Shown: positions 33,665-44,893, counted from the stretch's first letter. The stretch is DNA of 64,000 nucleotides from Bremia lactucae (GCF_004359215.1 NC_090624.1:2311066-2375065), one strand, 5' to 3'. Made by a program: numbers and translations. The notes: generated by a model from the sequence alone, not told the origin.

Positions 33665-34750
33665 TTAATCCCTTTTGTGACGCAGTGTCGCCAGTTCATC
33701 CCTGGCGATTGCTAAGGCATCGCTCCGCACCACCTCGTGGATGCAGCGCGAGCAGAACGTGCGCTTTTTCTCAAGAATCGAGCTCTGGTCTGGGGCCACG
33801 ACGCACACAAGTTTTTTCACGCAGCAGCGTGAACACACTGCATGATAGCAGCTCTTGCACGTTTTCTTCCGACGCGGGAGAAAGCTCAGGCTCTTGGCAC
33901 ACACTTGACAGCTCGCGTCGCCAGGTTTGTGCTTCGGTCGCACACACGCAAGCCGCACGAGATCCATGTCTTGACTATTCTGACGTAGCCGCCACGCTAG
34001 TTTCTTCATGTGGGCACATTCCATGTGCCGCGAGAGCGAGAGCCATTGATTCGCAATGTTATGGAGGGCCAAGATCACCCGGTTATACGAACCCGTGGGT
34101 AATTCATAAAACCCACGGGTATAGCACCCAACCGTAGTACTTGATTTTTGCGTGTAAATCGAACATACTGACATATTACCTCGTGCAATCCCGAGGTTCT
34201 TAAACTCGGGCAATTGCGAAAACCCCACCGAGTGGGATACGTTGTACCCCACGTGCTCTCCCCACGGTGTATCCATAACTCCTGTTGTATCCAGTGTAAC
34301 GTAATCGCGATCTTTGTATTGACGCCATTGTAGACTTACGTGGTGAAATGGGTCCTCCACACTCGGGCTCACGAGCTCCTGGAGCACTTTGCTATCCACA
34401 ACGCCATCATGAATACAGGACGATTTAATCTTGAGCGACTCGTCCGTTGGCGTGACAACGCCATACATGACGTCGTCGAGTTTCCCCGCCACGCGACCGA
34501 GGAGCAAGAGCGATGGAATGGCTTGTTTGAAAGCGTGTGGTCGTTCGCGGTAAATTCGAATGCGCTTGGTTTTTCGCGTTGGAATCCATGCTTCACGCTC
34601 TGGACGTCCATCCGTTGTGACACACATATTAAAGTACTCGTTTAGGTTGTGCTGGACGAGGGTGGTGGCGAGCTCTTGGAGCAGGATCCGATCGGACTCG
34701 GGAATTACGAGCGTTGGGAGCAAGTGAGACGTAATCACGGGTTTGCGCAT
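33665..34750 (-). CDS. START domain + FYVE-like zinc-finger protein, copy 2
   Basis: 361 residues from ATG 34750 (MRKPVITS), chosen by alignment with copy 1 and by an Inr-like site just upstream; the frame is open 110 codons further 5'. It parallels copy 1 throughout: RIRIYRERPHAF, IPSLLLLGRVAGKLDDVMYGVVTPTDE, SSCIHDGVVDSKVLQELV, RDYVTLDTTGVMD and NVSHSVGFSQLP. The finger CQVC... CKSC... VCSRC... FCSRC also lacks the HHCR patch. Both end in a helix with ALxIAxDExxxL. This is a local gene duplication. Confidence 0.85.
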   Translation of the reverse strand: MRKPVITSHLLPTLVIPESDRILLQELATTLVQHNLNEYFNMCVTTDGRPEREAWIPTRKTKRIRIYRERPHAFKQAIPSLLLLGRVAGKLDDVMYGVVTPTDESLKIKSSCIHDGVVDSKVLQELVSPSVEDPFHHVSLQWRQYKDRDYVTLDTTGVMDTPWGEHVGYNVSHSVGFSQLPEFKNLGIARGNMSVCSIYTQKSSTTVGCYTRGFYELPTGSYNRVILALHNIANQWLSLSRHMECAHMKKLAWRLRQNSQDMDLVRLACVRPKHKPGDASCQVCAKSLSFLPRRKKTCKSCYHAVCSRCCVKKLVCVVAPDQSSILEKKRTFCSRCIHEVVRSDALAIARDELATLRHKRD

Positions 34751-34768
34751 GGCGGGTGGACCCTTGAC

Positions 34769-34786
34769 CGAAAGTGTAACAATGAC
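34769..34786 (-). promoter_or_regulatory. Inr-like element before START-FYVE copy 2
   Basis: The minus strand reads GTCATTGTTACACTTTC, similar to the TCATT...CA.TTT initiator pattern with one extra base. It is 20-35 bp before the ATG at 34750. Confidence 0.4.
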
Positions 34787-35510
34787 CGTCTCGTGTTGTG
34801 GAACACGAGCTTGGGATTCCAGAAGTTCTGTCGGATTTGTGATGCCTAAGTTGAAAGTTCGGGGATGGCAAGTTGCAAGAGTGTGACGACTGAACCGATT
34901 TGGATTACGCAAGGCTGCGAGGGAGCGTAGACGTAAGTACGGAGGAAAGTGATACAAGGACGGACGAGAGCATTCGGAATCTGTCCAAACAGGTGCATGT
35001 GAATGGCGACAATTGGAGTGCTCCACACCACGAGTGGGGAAAACCTTTGGTCTGTTCGTTGTCGCATGATTTTGTGGCAATGCGGCTTTGGTTGGGAGTC
35101 ACGGAACATTACCAAGAAAGTTACGTGATAATGTCGCAATCACGTCACGGATGTTTTTATTGTCCGACTTTTAGAAGGCAATATTAACAAATTTGTGCTA
35201 AAAGGAAATTCACAAGTTTATATGAATATTATTGAGGGGCGTAAATAGATTTTTAGATAGCAAATGTTGGGGATAAACCATTCATTATAAGGGGGCAATT
35301 CTAGGTGAAAACAAAGTGTTACATTAAAATTCTTTGCTGCAAAGTAATTAGGAAGGGTTTATGCAATGGGTATTAAAGTTGCTTGATATTTTGGTATTAC
35401 TTAGCGAGGGCATTGAACTACATACTACATCTGTAGGCGGGTACGTCTTAATGCGGCCACGCTCTACTTAGGTACACACCCTGGCACTGCGAGGAACCGG
35501 TTAGACCGTC
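34787..35510. other. Spacer between START-FYVE copy 2 and gypsy B
   Basis: A long minus-strand frame (35080-34751) continues from copy 2 but lies upstream of its Inr-like site and has no family signature, so I treat it as non-coding. The rest is AT-rich without recognisable genes. Confidence 0.45.
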
Positions 35511-35962
35511 TACTCTAGTGTGCCGTGAGGTATTTGTGGTGGGCGCCTTAGCGACCTCATCCAAAGCACTAAGTACTCTAGTAAAGTGTCGTCACGGAAG
35601 CGGTGATCCGACTCATTGTGCGCACTTACCAAGTAAGAAGTAGTTTTCAAACGGATTTATATCTATTCGTATTAAGTATAAATACCTATATTTACCAATT
35701 ATAAAATGTCATCTCTATAGATAACACTTAATATGTATTGCGAGAGTATCTTTCTAGATACCTCGCGTAAACGGATGACGCTAGGCGTCATCCCTCCTAA
35801 TGTGAATGCACCTCAACACATACACAAGGGTGGGTCACAATGTGAACCAAACCAAAGTGGTGGGTCTAATTACTTTATTTAAGTAATTGGCCAACCCCTT
35901 AAGTATACAAAGTATTCTTAACGGGGACTGCGTAACATTAGAGCAGCTTTAGCCCTAATACA
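35511..35962 (-). repeat. Gypsy B 3' LTR
   Basis: 452 bp, collinear with 41869-42243 but with a roughly 90-bp segment (about 35557-35640) absent there. Related to the LTR at 61489-61890 in inverted orientation. Shared blocks: 'ggatgacgctaggcgtcatccc' and 'tattgcgagagtatct'. Confidence 0.8.
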
Positions 35963-36089
35963 CCATCCCCCCTTAAAGAACGAGTTGACATTTTGAAATT
36001 CACCAAAGAGGACAGAGAAACAGCGAGCTGCTCTACGCGCCGCTTAGTTCTCTCTTTCACTCTTGCTACCTGTATTTTACACGAAGTAT

Positions 36090-36720
36090 AATATGCCACC
36101 TAAAAGGGACAACGTTGAGTGGGTCTCTGCGAAGATATCCACTCAACCACGCACTAAGCGCACGCGCCGCTTTGACACGCCGGCAGCGTCTAATGCCTAG
36201 TCGTAACACCGACAGCTACTGCTGCTGTCACGTTAATGGGGCAAAAGGATCCATCCCACTTTAACAGTGCGGATGTTGGTCCGTCGCTCATCGTCGACTA
36301 CAATGAGTCGACACCGTTGCCGTCACCTCATAGTAGTGATGCGGACAACGAGGAAGGATGATGGCGCATCATTGTACACCCAAACTTCGCTCATGGCTCA
36401 CAATATAGAGACAGCAAAAAAGTACCGCCATGATTTCTTTCACATGCTAGCAGACGAAATTATTTCGCTGCGACCGCTGTTTCATCGCATCGGAATGCGA
36501 ACGAATGTGGCGCAGGATTCCGCCTCGTATTGGTCGAGCGTTTCATATGAATGCAACAGGACCGGTATCGAAAAAATATGCCCAATCGATTTTTCCTGAG
36601 CCTTCCATGATTTAAACACGCATAAGATTTATTAGCATCTAGAATAGCGAGCTCTAGGAGACGCTCTTGGCCTGTTTGAACAGAGCCATTTAGATGAAGG
36701 GGGCATCTTTGGTATGCCAT
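36090..36720 (+). pseudogene. Accessory ORF of gypsy B, opposite strand to pol
   Basis: Begins 128 bp inside the left LTR with MPPKRDNVEWVSAKIS and a basic RTKRTRR, then stops. It continues in other frames with DYNESTPLPSPHSSDADNEEG and YRHDFFHMLADEIISLRPLFHRIGM (36425-36500), RLVLVER, and NRTGIEK toward 36600. The second half is clearly related to a 90-residue frame in element D (62178-61911). General layout (basic or Ser start, acidic Pro/Ser/Asp linker, helical end) resembles the accessory ORF of element A. Function unknown. Confidence 0.5.
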
Positions 36721-36984
36721 CCATCACATAGCCACGTTCAAAACGACTAGCTTGTGACACCGATTGAGCACGTTCACGTGTGGTCGGCGGAGCGTTTGGC
36801 TCAGAATCCTCTATGTCAAAACCATTATGGATGATGGTCTGAGCATATGGCGTTGTGAATGTCCCAACGAAGAAGTGGCTGCGCCTTTATGGGCAGCGCT
36901 CTCATTAACCGTTGCTGCGTTAACCAGCGCAGACGCGAGACAGCATTCGTAAATGACTCCCTGTCTCTTCTCCCAATGTTGCCT

Positions 36985-39904
36985 CTGTTAGTTTTTTTAG
37001 AGTAGCGAAGAGGCCTCAGCTGGTACTCCTTTTCATAGGCACCCACCAAGCCGGGCACATCAATACGTAGGGTATCGATCGGTTCCCAGGAGTCAAAACT
37101 CTTCGAATTACCACTCCATTGGACGAGATCTGACACCTTCTCCTCACGGTGCGGTGGGTAAGCAATTTTCCGGCAAGGAAGCGGTGGGCAAGCAACCTTC
37201 TGACAAGGAAGCGTTGGTTCCCACCCGCACCCATCAGTGCAGGTGGCGCCCGATAGGAGTGGCGATCTCGCCCACCTACTCGCGGATGCCTTACCTCTGT
37301 TCATTCAGTCGCAGGCGTTAAGCGCTGCCGAACGACGTATTGTGGATCTCGAGGGTCAAGTCTTGCGAATGGCCTCGGATCTTCAGGATGTCCGAGCGAA
37401 GGCTCGTCAGGGTTCCGAACGCCTGAAGACTCGTTTGGACCTTCTGGAGAAGATAATGATGAGGGATCCGGGTTACTCAATTGGTAGGGTCACTAGGGCA
37501 AGTTTCTGTCGTTGAGATGATACTTTCGCGGGTCATCGTCATATTGACGAACTATGCCCCTTTTGTGCCGACTATAGTGAGGGGTCCTCCCCAACTAAGA
37601 CTCGAACTGCGCACAAGCGAGACTAGCGTCCGAGGATGGCGCAGTCCGCTAATAAAAATACGGTGTCTCACCCGTACTGGCGTGGACACTGTTATTTATA
37701 GCGAACTCCACAATGGGCAACTGATTTCTACATTCATTGGGAGTTGCGTGCGTAAGACATCCGCCACGACCCGATTGAAAAGTTCTGTTTAGCCATCGGT
37801 CTAGGGATAATCTGCGGTCGACATGTGGAGCTTACTAACTAGCAGCTCAAACACATGTCGCCAGAACCAGACGTAAAAGGTGGATCCCGGTTCGATACTA
37901 TAGACTTGGGCACCCCGTGTATCGTTATACCTGACTCGGGAACAAGTGAGCTGCCTCCTTCCCTGTGATCGATATCTTACACGGTGCTGAATGCACCGTT
38001 TTGCTCAGTCTGTCTACAGAGACGACGAGCCACGTCCGACCCTTGTGGTCGGGCTGCATGTCAAACATGAAGTCCAGACATACTCACAGCTTCAGTGGCG
38101 CACTGCTGGACGGTGCAGGCTTAATGTGCTGACACTGTTCGGAAGAGCGAATATAGTTGGCCACCCATCTATATAGGTGCGGCCACTAAATTTCCTCTGA
38201 CACTCGTAAGAATGTCTTTTCACGGCCCAGATGCCCACTAGATGGCGCATCATGGAGCTCGTGAAGGATCATCAGCTTGAGATCTGTGTCATGAGGCACA
38301 TAGATTCTCAAGGAATCACAAGGTGACAGCTGATGCCATAACAGGCCATCGCTGTATCTAAAGCGATTCAGCTTAGCTTCTAGGTGCGACGGAAGGGTAA
38401 CCTTTCGTCCACCGAAGTGATCCAACAGCAGGCGACAGTGGTCGTCCTAACTGTAGCTCTCTTTTATTTAAGAGGCTTATGACCCCATCGCGTGGGATGC
38501 CTTCATGGCTGCCAACGTTGACGGCTGAAATTGTGTTTTCGCACCAAACACATTTTCCTGGTGTCTTGCCTCGAAGTCTGGTCTGCGCGAAAAAGCGTTT
38601 GTCAAGACATTCGACTTACCGGGCTTGTATTCACTCGGAAATAAAATTCAGAGAAGAATTTAAGCCATCTTGCCATTCTAGGCGAGAGGTGCGGTGAGTT
38701 TATTGTGATCCGTATAAACCACAAATGGCTCGGTGCCCAATAGGTGCACACGAAACTCGACAAGAGGATAATTTATTGAAAGTAGCTCTTTGTCATGCAC
38801 AGGGTAATTTAGTTCCGCGGATTTTAAAGGCTGGGACTGATAAGAGATGACACTTCAACGCCGTCGTCATCTATCTGGATGGGCGCGCCACCGATTGCAA
38901 AACTACTTGCAACGCAGACGACGCTGAAGGGCTTATACGCGTCTTGCAATGCCAAGACCGATGCCTCAACAAGAGACTGCTTCACTAATGTGAACGCATC
39001 TTTTTTGTTCTTTTAACCAGATCAGATAATGGTTTAGCTTGCTCCGCATAATTCTTGCTATACGTATGCAAGTAATTAGCGAGCCCTAGGAATTGGCGCA
39101 AATCCTTCACATGCCGTGAGATTGGCCATTCCTTTACTGATTTTACCTTGTCTAGGTCTGCTCGTACACCATGTCTACCAACGATGCAGTCCAGTGCAGG
39201 TATCTCAGGGACCCCTATGACGCACTTTTGCAAGTTGACGTACAATTTAGCATCCTCTAAAGTCAGCAACACAGCGTCTTAATGACGCTTGTGCGGCTCT
39301 ATTGCGCTCAGCTCGTCCTCGGCCCTACTATACACGAATATATCGTCAAAGTAATGGGGCGCGTAAGCACGGTGCTGACGCATCACGTGAGCCACCACTC
39401 AGTTGAATGTCGCTGCTGCGTTTTTCAAACCTTGGAGCATCACAAGCCACTCCCAAAGCATACCGCTTGAAGTGCTTACTGCCGTTTTGGCTACATCGGA
39501 CTCTCTCATGAGTACCTAATAGTAGCCATCCTTTAAATCCAACGCGAAAAAGATGGTTGACTTTCCCATGGAGTTCAACAAAACATCTTTCGCTGGATTG
39601 GCGTTTGAGCCTGTATGGTCGCCGTGTCCAGCTTTTTGTAAGCATCAACCACGCCCCATCCACCTGTGGCTTTACGCACACAAAAGGTCGGGCTGCAGTG
39701 AGGCGATTTGCTCTCACGCATCTGTCCCGTCTTAACTCGCTTCTCGAAGAACTCATCGATAAAATCGACTTGTTTTTTCGGCAGCGGCCATTGCCTGGCC
39801 ACACAATACTTGGTGCCAGGTTCGAGGTCTATCTCGTGCTCGATGCCCCTATCTGCTGGTAGGCGGCTCGGCACTTCTTTTGGGAACACATCGCGATGTT
39901 TCAC
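36985..39904 (-). pseudogene. Gypsy B RT, RNase H, integrase and chromodomain
   Basis: RT starts at 39904 (DLEPGTKYCVARQWPLPKKQ, FCVRKATGGW) and has an intact palm motif, YFDDIFVYS, near 39330-39350, in another frame. The connection is 39272-38985 (DCIVGRHGV, LRQFLGLANYLHTYS). RNase H ends in a recognisable LSRRPDF remnant near 38570. The integrase zinc domain is at 38425-38186 (LHELHDAPSSGHLGREKTF). After the deletion at about 37480 comes the chromodomain end (FDSWEPIDTLRIDVPGLVGAYEKE, near 37110-37000). Frames are disrupted throughout. Confidence 0.8.
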
Positions 39905-40299
39905 AGGGCCTTAAAGAACGGACTGTATTTCAAGGCATCCCAGCCATGAGCAGCGAACCATTTCTCTTTGCCCGTTTCTAGGACGCTCTCGTCCATTCTA
40001 GACGACGAGCAACAGTCCACCAAGTTCTCTTCTGGAACTGGTGCTACAATTTCGTGGATCTTTCCTTTCTTTTACTCGGCAAGGAACAGATCCCACGACA
40101 TCTCCGGGAGATTAACTATCTCCTCGGCAGATTTAAAGGCTTGCCGGCGCACCTCAACTGACGATGCCTCCGCAATTTCGTCTTTGACGGCCTCGAACAC
40201 CTCGTTAAAAGTTCCGTTCTCTTTATTAGAGACATCCAAAGGTCACTCGTTTAGACGTGCCTTTGATCATCCTAATCTGTCGAATACTCGTTCTTCGAG

Positions 40300-40960
40300 T
40301 CACCGCGACCTTTTTCTGGGAAGCGGGTGCCGTTGCACTCCTGGTAACGCACCGCTTCCAACCGCACCCGGCTCTAGACACTGTGCCAGTTTATGCGACG
40401 GATGACTTCCTGTCAGCTCGCCGTCTACTGCCACAGGCTCTTGGATCTTTGCAGGACTATAAGACACATGACTACTTGTCATTGCCCTTTCCACTACCCC
40501 AGTCTCCACGAGCTGGGTAGGAATTGGTGACGTTTGACATCCCGTCAACGCGCCCTCAACTGTGTTCGACACGACATCAGTTGCATACGCCTCCCGCAGG
40601 AGCACATTTTCGGTGTCATGCTTGGAGTTCACAACTGTGCGTGTACACCAGTCTATCCATGGTTGGTGTTTTGTTAACCATGGCATGCCTAGAATGAGGT
40701 CATACGGACTCTCCATACCTAGCACTGTGAACTGCTATTTACAAGAGAAGTAACTTAAGCTGAAAGCGAGTTCTACCTAAACTCTCTCAGACTTAACGAG
40801 CGCGCCATTCGCTAAACTAACGGTCGTTTCTTCTCGCTTGTTATCCTGGCAAAGCGACTCAAACATCGCCGATCACTTTCTTTGAGCCGCGAGTTTTACA
40901 ATATTTGTGACGCACCGAGTCCACTAGGAGGGTCATTACCTGGTCATAGCCTCGTACTTA
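40300..40960 (-). pseudogene. Gypsy B protease
   Basis: The active-site region lies near 40905-40935 (TLLVDS... with a one-base frame slip inside the usual DSGAS motif). The downstream hallmark YDLILGMPWLTKHQPWIDW is at 40705-40645. An acidic/Pro linker follows to 40300. Confidence 0.65.
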
Positions 40961-41157
40961 AGCGCTATAAACCAGCAGGGTCGAGGTCCGAAAATTTGAG
41001 ACCTCAAGGACTAGCTTCCCATTTGTTCGACAATCTGAACTCACAGTCCGCGTCAGCAGGTCATCCCGCCCCTACTGCGCTTCTGCATTTCCCGAACCCT
41101 GATCGACGGCTTCTACCAAGCTGTCATTGAGGCACTGTCGTAGGATTGCTCCTCAAC

Positions 41158-41789
41158 CTAGGCAATTTGGATTGCCTCTTTCATCGTCGACGGCACCTTT
41201 CTGAAAACGGCCTGTCGCGATGAGCCATGCCGTAGTCCGTTCATAAACGTGGGCACCTTAATCTGCTCCGAAAACGGACCTACGGTAATGGACGCTGACA
41301 GCAAGCGCATCTCTTGCACATACTCTTGCAGAGATCGCATCACCTGTCGCGCTCCAAAAAAGTGTGCCTGAAGCAACACTTGGTTGTTCGGCGGCTGGTA
41401 CATGGCGCGAATCTTTTCCTTGAAAAACGCCCATGTAGGGGACGCCTTCTGTCCGCTATAAGCGCCGATTATGCCCACTCTGAGGCCTTGCGCAGGTGCC
41501 ACATGGCGTACGACGCCTTCCGGCCGTCGTCCTCGATGAGACGCGCGACACCGCATTGCTCCACGGCTAACACTCAGTGGACATTCGTGTTCGCTGCAGT
41601 TCCAACTAACTTGGGTGGGTCCATCCGAATGAGCCTCGGATGATGTGGCCGGGAAGAAAGCATCTCAACAGTCCTGTTGAGAGCCTCGATCTGGGCCTGC
41701 TCACGCTTCAGCTCATCCTGAGTCTGAGTGACGGACTCCGCCACAGCATGGCTCTGTGCCTCGGACGCGGATCTCCGCTGTCTGAGCAC
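41158..41789 (-). pseudogene. Gypsy B gag
   Basis: 41789-41574 is a coiled-coil-like N-terminus (AVAESVTQTQDELKREQAQI). 41556-41158 is the capsid-like part (FFKEKIRAMYQPPNN, RSLQEYVQEMRLLSASI, FMNGLRHGSSRQAVF) typical of the gypsy 'Retrotrans_gag' family. No zinc knuckle is readable before the protease. Confidence 0.7.
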
Positions 41790-41868
41790 AATGACTCCAA
41801 CTGCTCCAACTGAGCAACATGTTGCTCAGGAGGACTTTCCAAGAGCCTGGCCAAGTCCCTGCGTCAAA

Positions 41869-42243
41869 TACTCTCGTGTGCCGTGAGGTATTTGTGGTGG
41901 GCGCCTTCGCGACCTAGTAGGAAGTAGTTTTTCAGACTGATTTATATTTAATCGTAATAAATATAAATACCTAATTTTACCAATCATAAAATGTCATCTC
42001 TATAGATAACACCTAATATGTATTGCGAGAGTATCTTTAGATACCTCGCGTAACGGATGACGCTAGGCGTCATCCCTCCAAATGTGAATGCACCTCAACA
42101 CATACACACGGGTGGGTCACAATGTGAACCACACCCAAGTGGTGGGTCTAGTTACTATATTTAAGTAATTGGTCATATCAATAAGTACAGTTTGTGTACT
42201 TAACGGGGACTGTGAAAGATTAGTGCAAATTTAGCCCGTTACA
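41869..42243 (-). repeat. Gypsy B 5' LTR
   Basis: 375 bp ending in TTTAGCCCGTTACA on the plus strand. Matches 35511-35962 apart from the internal gap. The gag leader with an 18-bp palindrome (41811-41828) lies just inside it. Confidence 0.8.
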
Positions 42244-42714
42244 ACATCTCTAACTATTTGTGGTGATGAGTGGGATTGTTGCGCAATCGAAAACTTCTTG
42301 AAGTATGTCCTGGCATAATACATTTGCTCATAATTGGGTTGTCTACGGAGTTGTTAGTGCTGCCTATGGTGTTGCTGCTGTGTACGATGTTGCTGCTATG
42401 AAATTTGTTGCTGTAATTGTTGTACTTTTACATATCAAGTGAGAAGTGTAGCTGCTGCTGGGCCTACTTACTCATCTCTAGTGGGTAAGAAGTAGATTTT
42501 AGTTTGAGAGGAATAGGATCTTTCCCGCTCACTAGCGTTGCCTAACCAAATCGCAACAAAAGATAATATTTCTAGCAAATTAAAATACCTCAGAATTCGG
42601 TTGGGTGAGTTTAGCAAAGACTGGGGTTGGTCTTGATATTTCTTAATAAAATGAAGTTTCCACTTACTATAAATTCAAATTGCTCTTGTAATGGGATAAC
42701 TGCGCTTTTATACA
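42244..42714. other. Spacer with GTTGCT-rich low-complexity tract
   Basis: Between gypsy B and the B' LTR. About 42360-42465 is an imperfect run of GTTGCTGCT-type triplets interrupted by single changes. No gene is recognised. Confidence 0.5.
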
Positions 42715-43140
42715 CACCTGATAAGTGCACTTTACGGGAATGTCAATTATTTCGTCTGAAAATAATTGACCTATCCCTCGGCTGAGGTGCACATGTTGAC
42801 CTATCCTTGTCTATGTGATGCACAAAGGTCTTTTCACATTAAGGGGATGATGTCTGACGTTATCTGGAGGCTGAGTTATTAAGAGTAAGTACACTCGCAA
42901 GAGATGCACCTCTACAGAGATGACATCTAATCTTTGGGTATATAAGTTATTATTTTAAGTCTATTAAAAAAAATCAGTCTTAATCTTACTTCCTACTACA
43001 CGGTGTGCAGGAAAAGACGGGCTATCGCTTCCGTGACGTCTCTTGTATATTAGTACAAGTTCGTTATGTGGGGTCGCATTAAAGGCTCACCAACTACCTC
43101 GCTGCACGCGAGAGAAGAAGGTCAGACCGCTTCCTCGCTG
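42715..43140 (+). repeat. Diverged LTR of the B/D superfamily (B')
   Basis: It follows the same order of blocks as the LTR at 61489-61890: a 'gtgcactt..cggga' block, 'aattgacctatccct', 'gatgcaca', 'cacatta.gg.gatgatg', 'aatc..tctta', and 'gcttccgtgacg' near the right end. Orientation is the same as the D LTR. The edges are approximate. Confidence 0.5.
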
Positions 43141-43149
43141 ACCCGAAGG

Positions 43150-43480
43150 TGTGTGCGTTGTAGAAGCGCCTACCTACAGTCCTCAATTGAATTATTTATA
43201 TGCAATTATGTCCCATTGTTCACCGCTTATTCGCGGGTCTAGCAGTAGTTGGCGTAAGTTTTTGGTGAAGTTTTTAAGCTGCACCGGTTGTCGAGAGAGG
43301 AGGGTAATCTTGCCTCTCGTGCTAGCATACATATCTTTGCTCCGTCGTGACGCAGTTCGTGCATCTAGGGAGGTGTACTCCCTATATGAACCCTTTTGAA
43401 GGGCACACCTCGTATAAGATGCGCAAAAGGATTGCTGATTTGCAATCTCTTTCGGAGCGTAGCAAACTCTTTTTTCGATA
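43150..43480 (+). pseudogene. Accessory ORF of B', opposite strand to the adjacent pol
   Basis: Plus-strand frame with MSHCSPLIRGSSSSWRKFLVKF, then LSCTGCRERRVILP and SREVYSLYEP, then (next frame) HTSYKMRKRIADLQSLSERSKLF. The CxGC and (E/D)(V/I)YSL positions align with the tail of the accessory ORF of element A at 23490-23690. A fragment at 53990-54070 resembles the DNA at 43190-43250. Function unknown. Confidence 0.4.
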
Positions 43481-43689
43481 GTCCTGGCTGACCGTCGGGT
43501 GGTCTAGCCATACCGATCGACGAGACCCAACACGTCATTCATCACTGGGAAGCAAGGCTCCAATTGCCATGCGAGGGTGCATACAAACGACAGCTAAGGA
43601 GATAACTCGTTCGAACCCCTCTAGCATCCCGATGGCGTATGGAATTTCTCCAGGAGAAAGCGCTTAATACACAGGAATCCATCCACGGA

Positions 43690-44580
43690 TGAGGAGGGGA
43701 GATCAGGTCCGACTTCTTGTCGGGCCCGCATGTTGGGCGACATGCTCGCCCAATACTACATGCTCGTCGAAACGAGCTGGTGACAGATTGTCAATAAATT
43801 TTCATATTTACAGAATCGAACGAATTATCAAAGTCCAGAATATCTGTTTATTTGCTGGTGTTTTGGAACGCGGAGGCTATATCCGCTCCCAAAAAAAGTC
43901 CCAAGCTGGTAGAACGGGGGAGGCGTCAAACGTAATCGTAGGATGCGAACGCATTTTACGAGTCAGCTCGATCGTGTATGCATTTCATTGGCGAAGTACT
44001 ACACAAAACGGGCCGAAATACGCGGGCAGTAATTTATCACTTCTCACATTTGTCACTACATGTTTAGGTAGATCTACCGTGGAGGAGGACTAGATGGTAG
44101 TTTAAATAAAAGAACGTTTGCTTTTCCATTTTGGTCAGCGTTCCGTTTCTGCTGCTCTACCACATCAGCATGACATCTTGCACAAAACAAACCACTGCTT
44201 CTTGAGCCAGCAGAAATTCATCTACTGACTCTGTTTTGTTTTGTTTTCAGTGTGCCAGCGCGCACTGCGGATATATTATTCTATTCTCAGCAAGAGCATC
44301 ATTGCTCTCGCTGCTACTGTTATTGTTGATGCTGCAAATTACGGCATCGACAAAATCAATGTTAGCAATAGCCTTATTGAATTGCTGAGTTATTTTTCTT
44401 TGATGTTGATTTCAACATCATCGGCATTTCTCATATTGACTGGTGAGTCAACGTGTAGCCAGATCGGTCTTTGCCCGAGCGAGACCCTCCCCCTTTGATC
44501 CACAGTTACATTTAACGAGGTGGGTGTGCGTGGGTAGCGTAAGCCATTCACAAAGAACGGTATATGGGTTTTGATAAATG
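43690..44580 (-). pseudogene. Gypsy B' integrase C-terminal fragment
   Basis: The minus strand shows HIPFFVNGLRYPRTPTSLN (about 44570-44505), the integrase 'TPFxxNGxxPRxP' block. Farther left, 44260-44040 corresponds to the 'nadk.gr... lvllstvn.pkhvvtnv.sskl' region of element A. The remaining pol is lost; the right side ends in the assembly gap. Confidence 0.65.
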
Positions 44581-44606
44581 CACCAAATTCTTGATGATAA
44601 ATTCTA

Positions 44607-44698
44607 NNNNNNNNNNNNNNNNNNNNNNNNNNNNNNNNNNNNNNNNNNNNNNNNNNNNNNNNNNNNNNNNNNNNNNNNNNNNNNNNNNNNNNNNNNNN
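44607..44698. other. Assembly gap (92 N)
   Basis: A run of N. It falls inside repeats, so the sequences on either side may not be truly adjacent. Confidence 0.99.
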
Positions 44699-44802
44699 GG
44701 ACTTGCCCTTCAATTGATGATTGGTTAGTTTTTGTATTTCTAATCATATACACTTTTTTGGGTGCACAGGACAAGACCACATCCCATTATGCTTGGAGGA
44801 TT

Positions 44803-44880
44803 TTTCGGCCCCGGGTGTCGAACCCGGGACCTCCCGGTCCTGAAGTGAGTGGCGGACCACTACACCACCAGTGTAATATG
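44803..44880 (-). other. tRNA-like sequence (pseudo-tRNA or SINE head)
   Basis: On the minus strand an A-box-like TGGTGTAGTGG (44858-44868) and a perfect B box GGTTCGACACC (44814-44824) are correctly spaced. The T arm (CCGGG, TTCGACA loop, CCCGG) is perfect. The anticodon stem pairs poorly, the loop lacks the U before the anticodon, and the acceptor ends do not pair, so a working tRNA is unlikely. Confidence 0.45.
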
Positions 44881-44893
44881 CCGCCCCGTTACA

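Larger units (their letters stand above)
35511..42243 (-). mobile_element. Gypsy element B, internally deleted
   Basis: LTRs at 35511-35962 and 41869-42243 enclose minus-strand gag, protease, RT, RNase H, integrase and chromodomain. On the minus strand a purine tract (AAGGGGGGATGG) precedes the TGTA start of the left LTR. Relative to element D, about 580 bp between the chromodomain linker and integrase tail are missing at about 37480. Reading frames are heavily broken. Between chromodomain and left LTR lies a plus-strand open region. No convincing target duplication (CCGTC against ACATC). Confidence 0.85.

Noticed and set aside
34751..35080. 110-codon N-terminal extension of START-FYVE copy 2
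   Set aside because: Alignment with copy 1 begins at ATG 34750, an Inr-like site falls inside the extension, and its composition is not protein-like.
35506..42248. Target-site duplication of gypsy B
   Set aside because: CCGTC and ACATC agree at only three of five positions.
44803..44880. Functional tRNA gene
   Set aside because: Anticodon stem mispaired, no U33, acceptor stem does not pair; kept only as tRNA-like.
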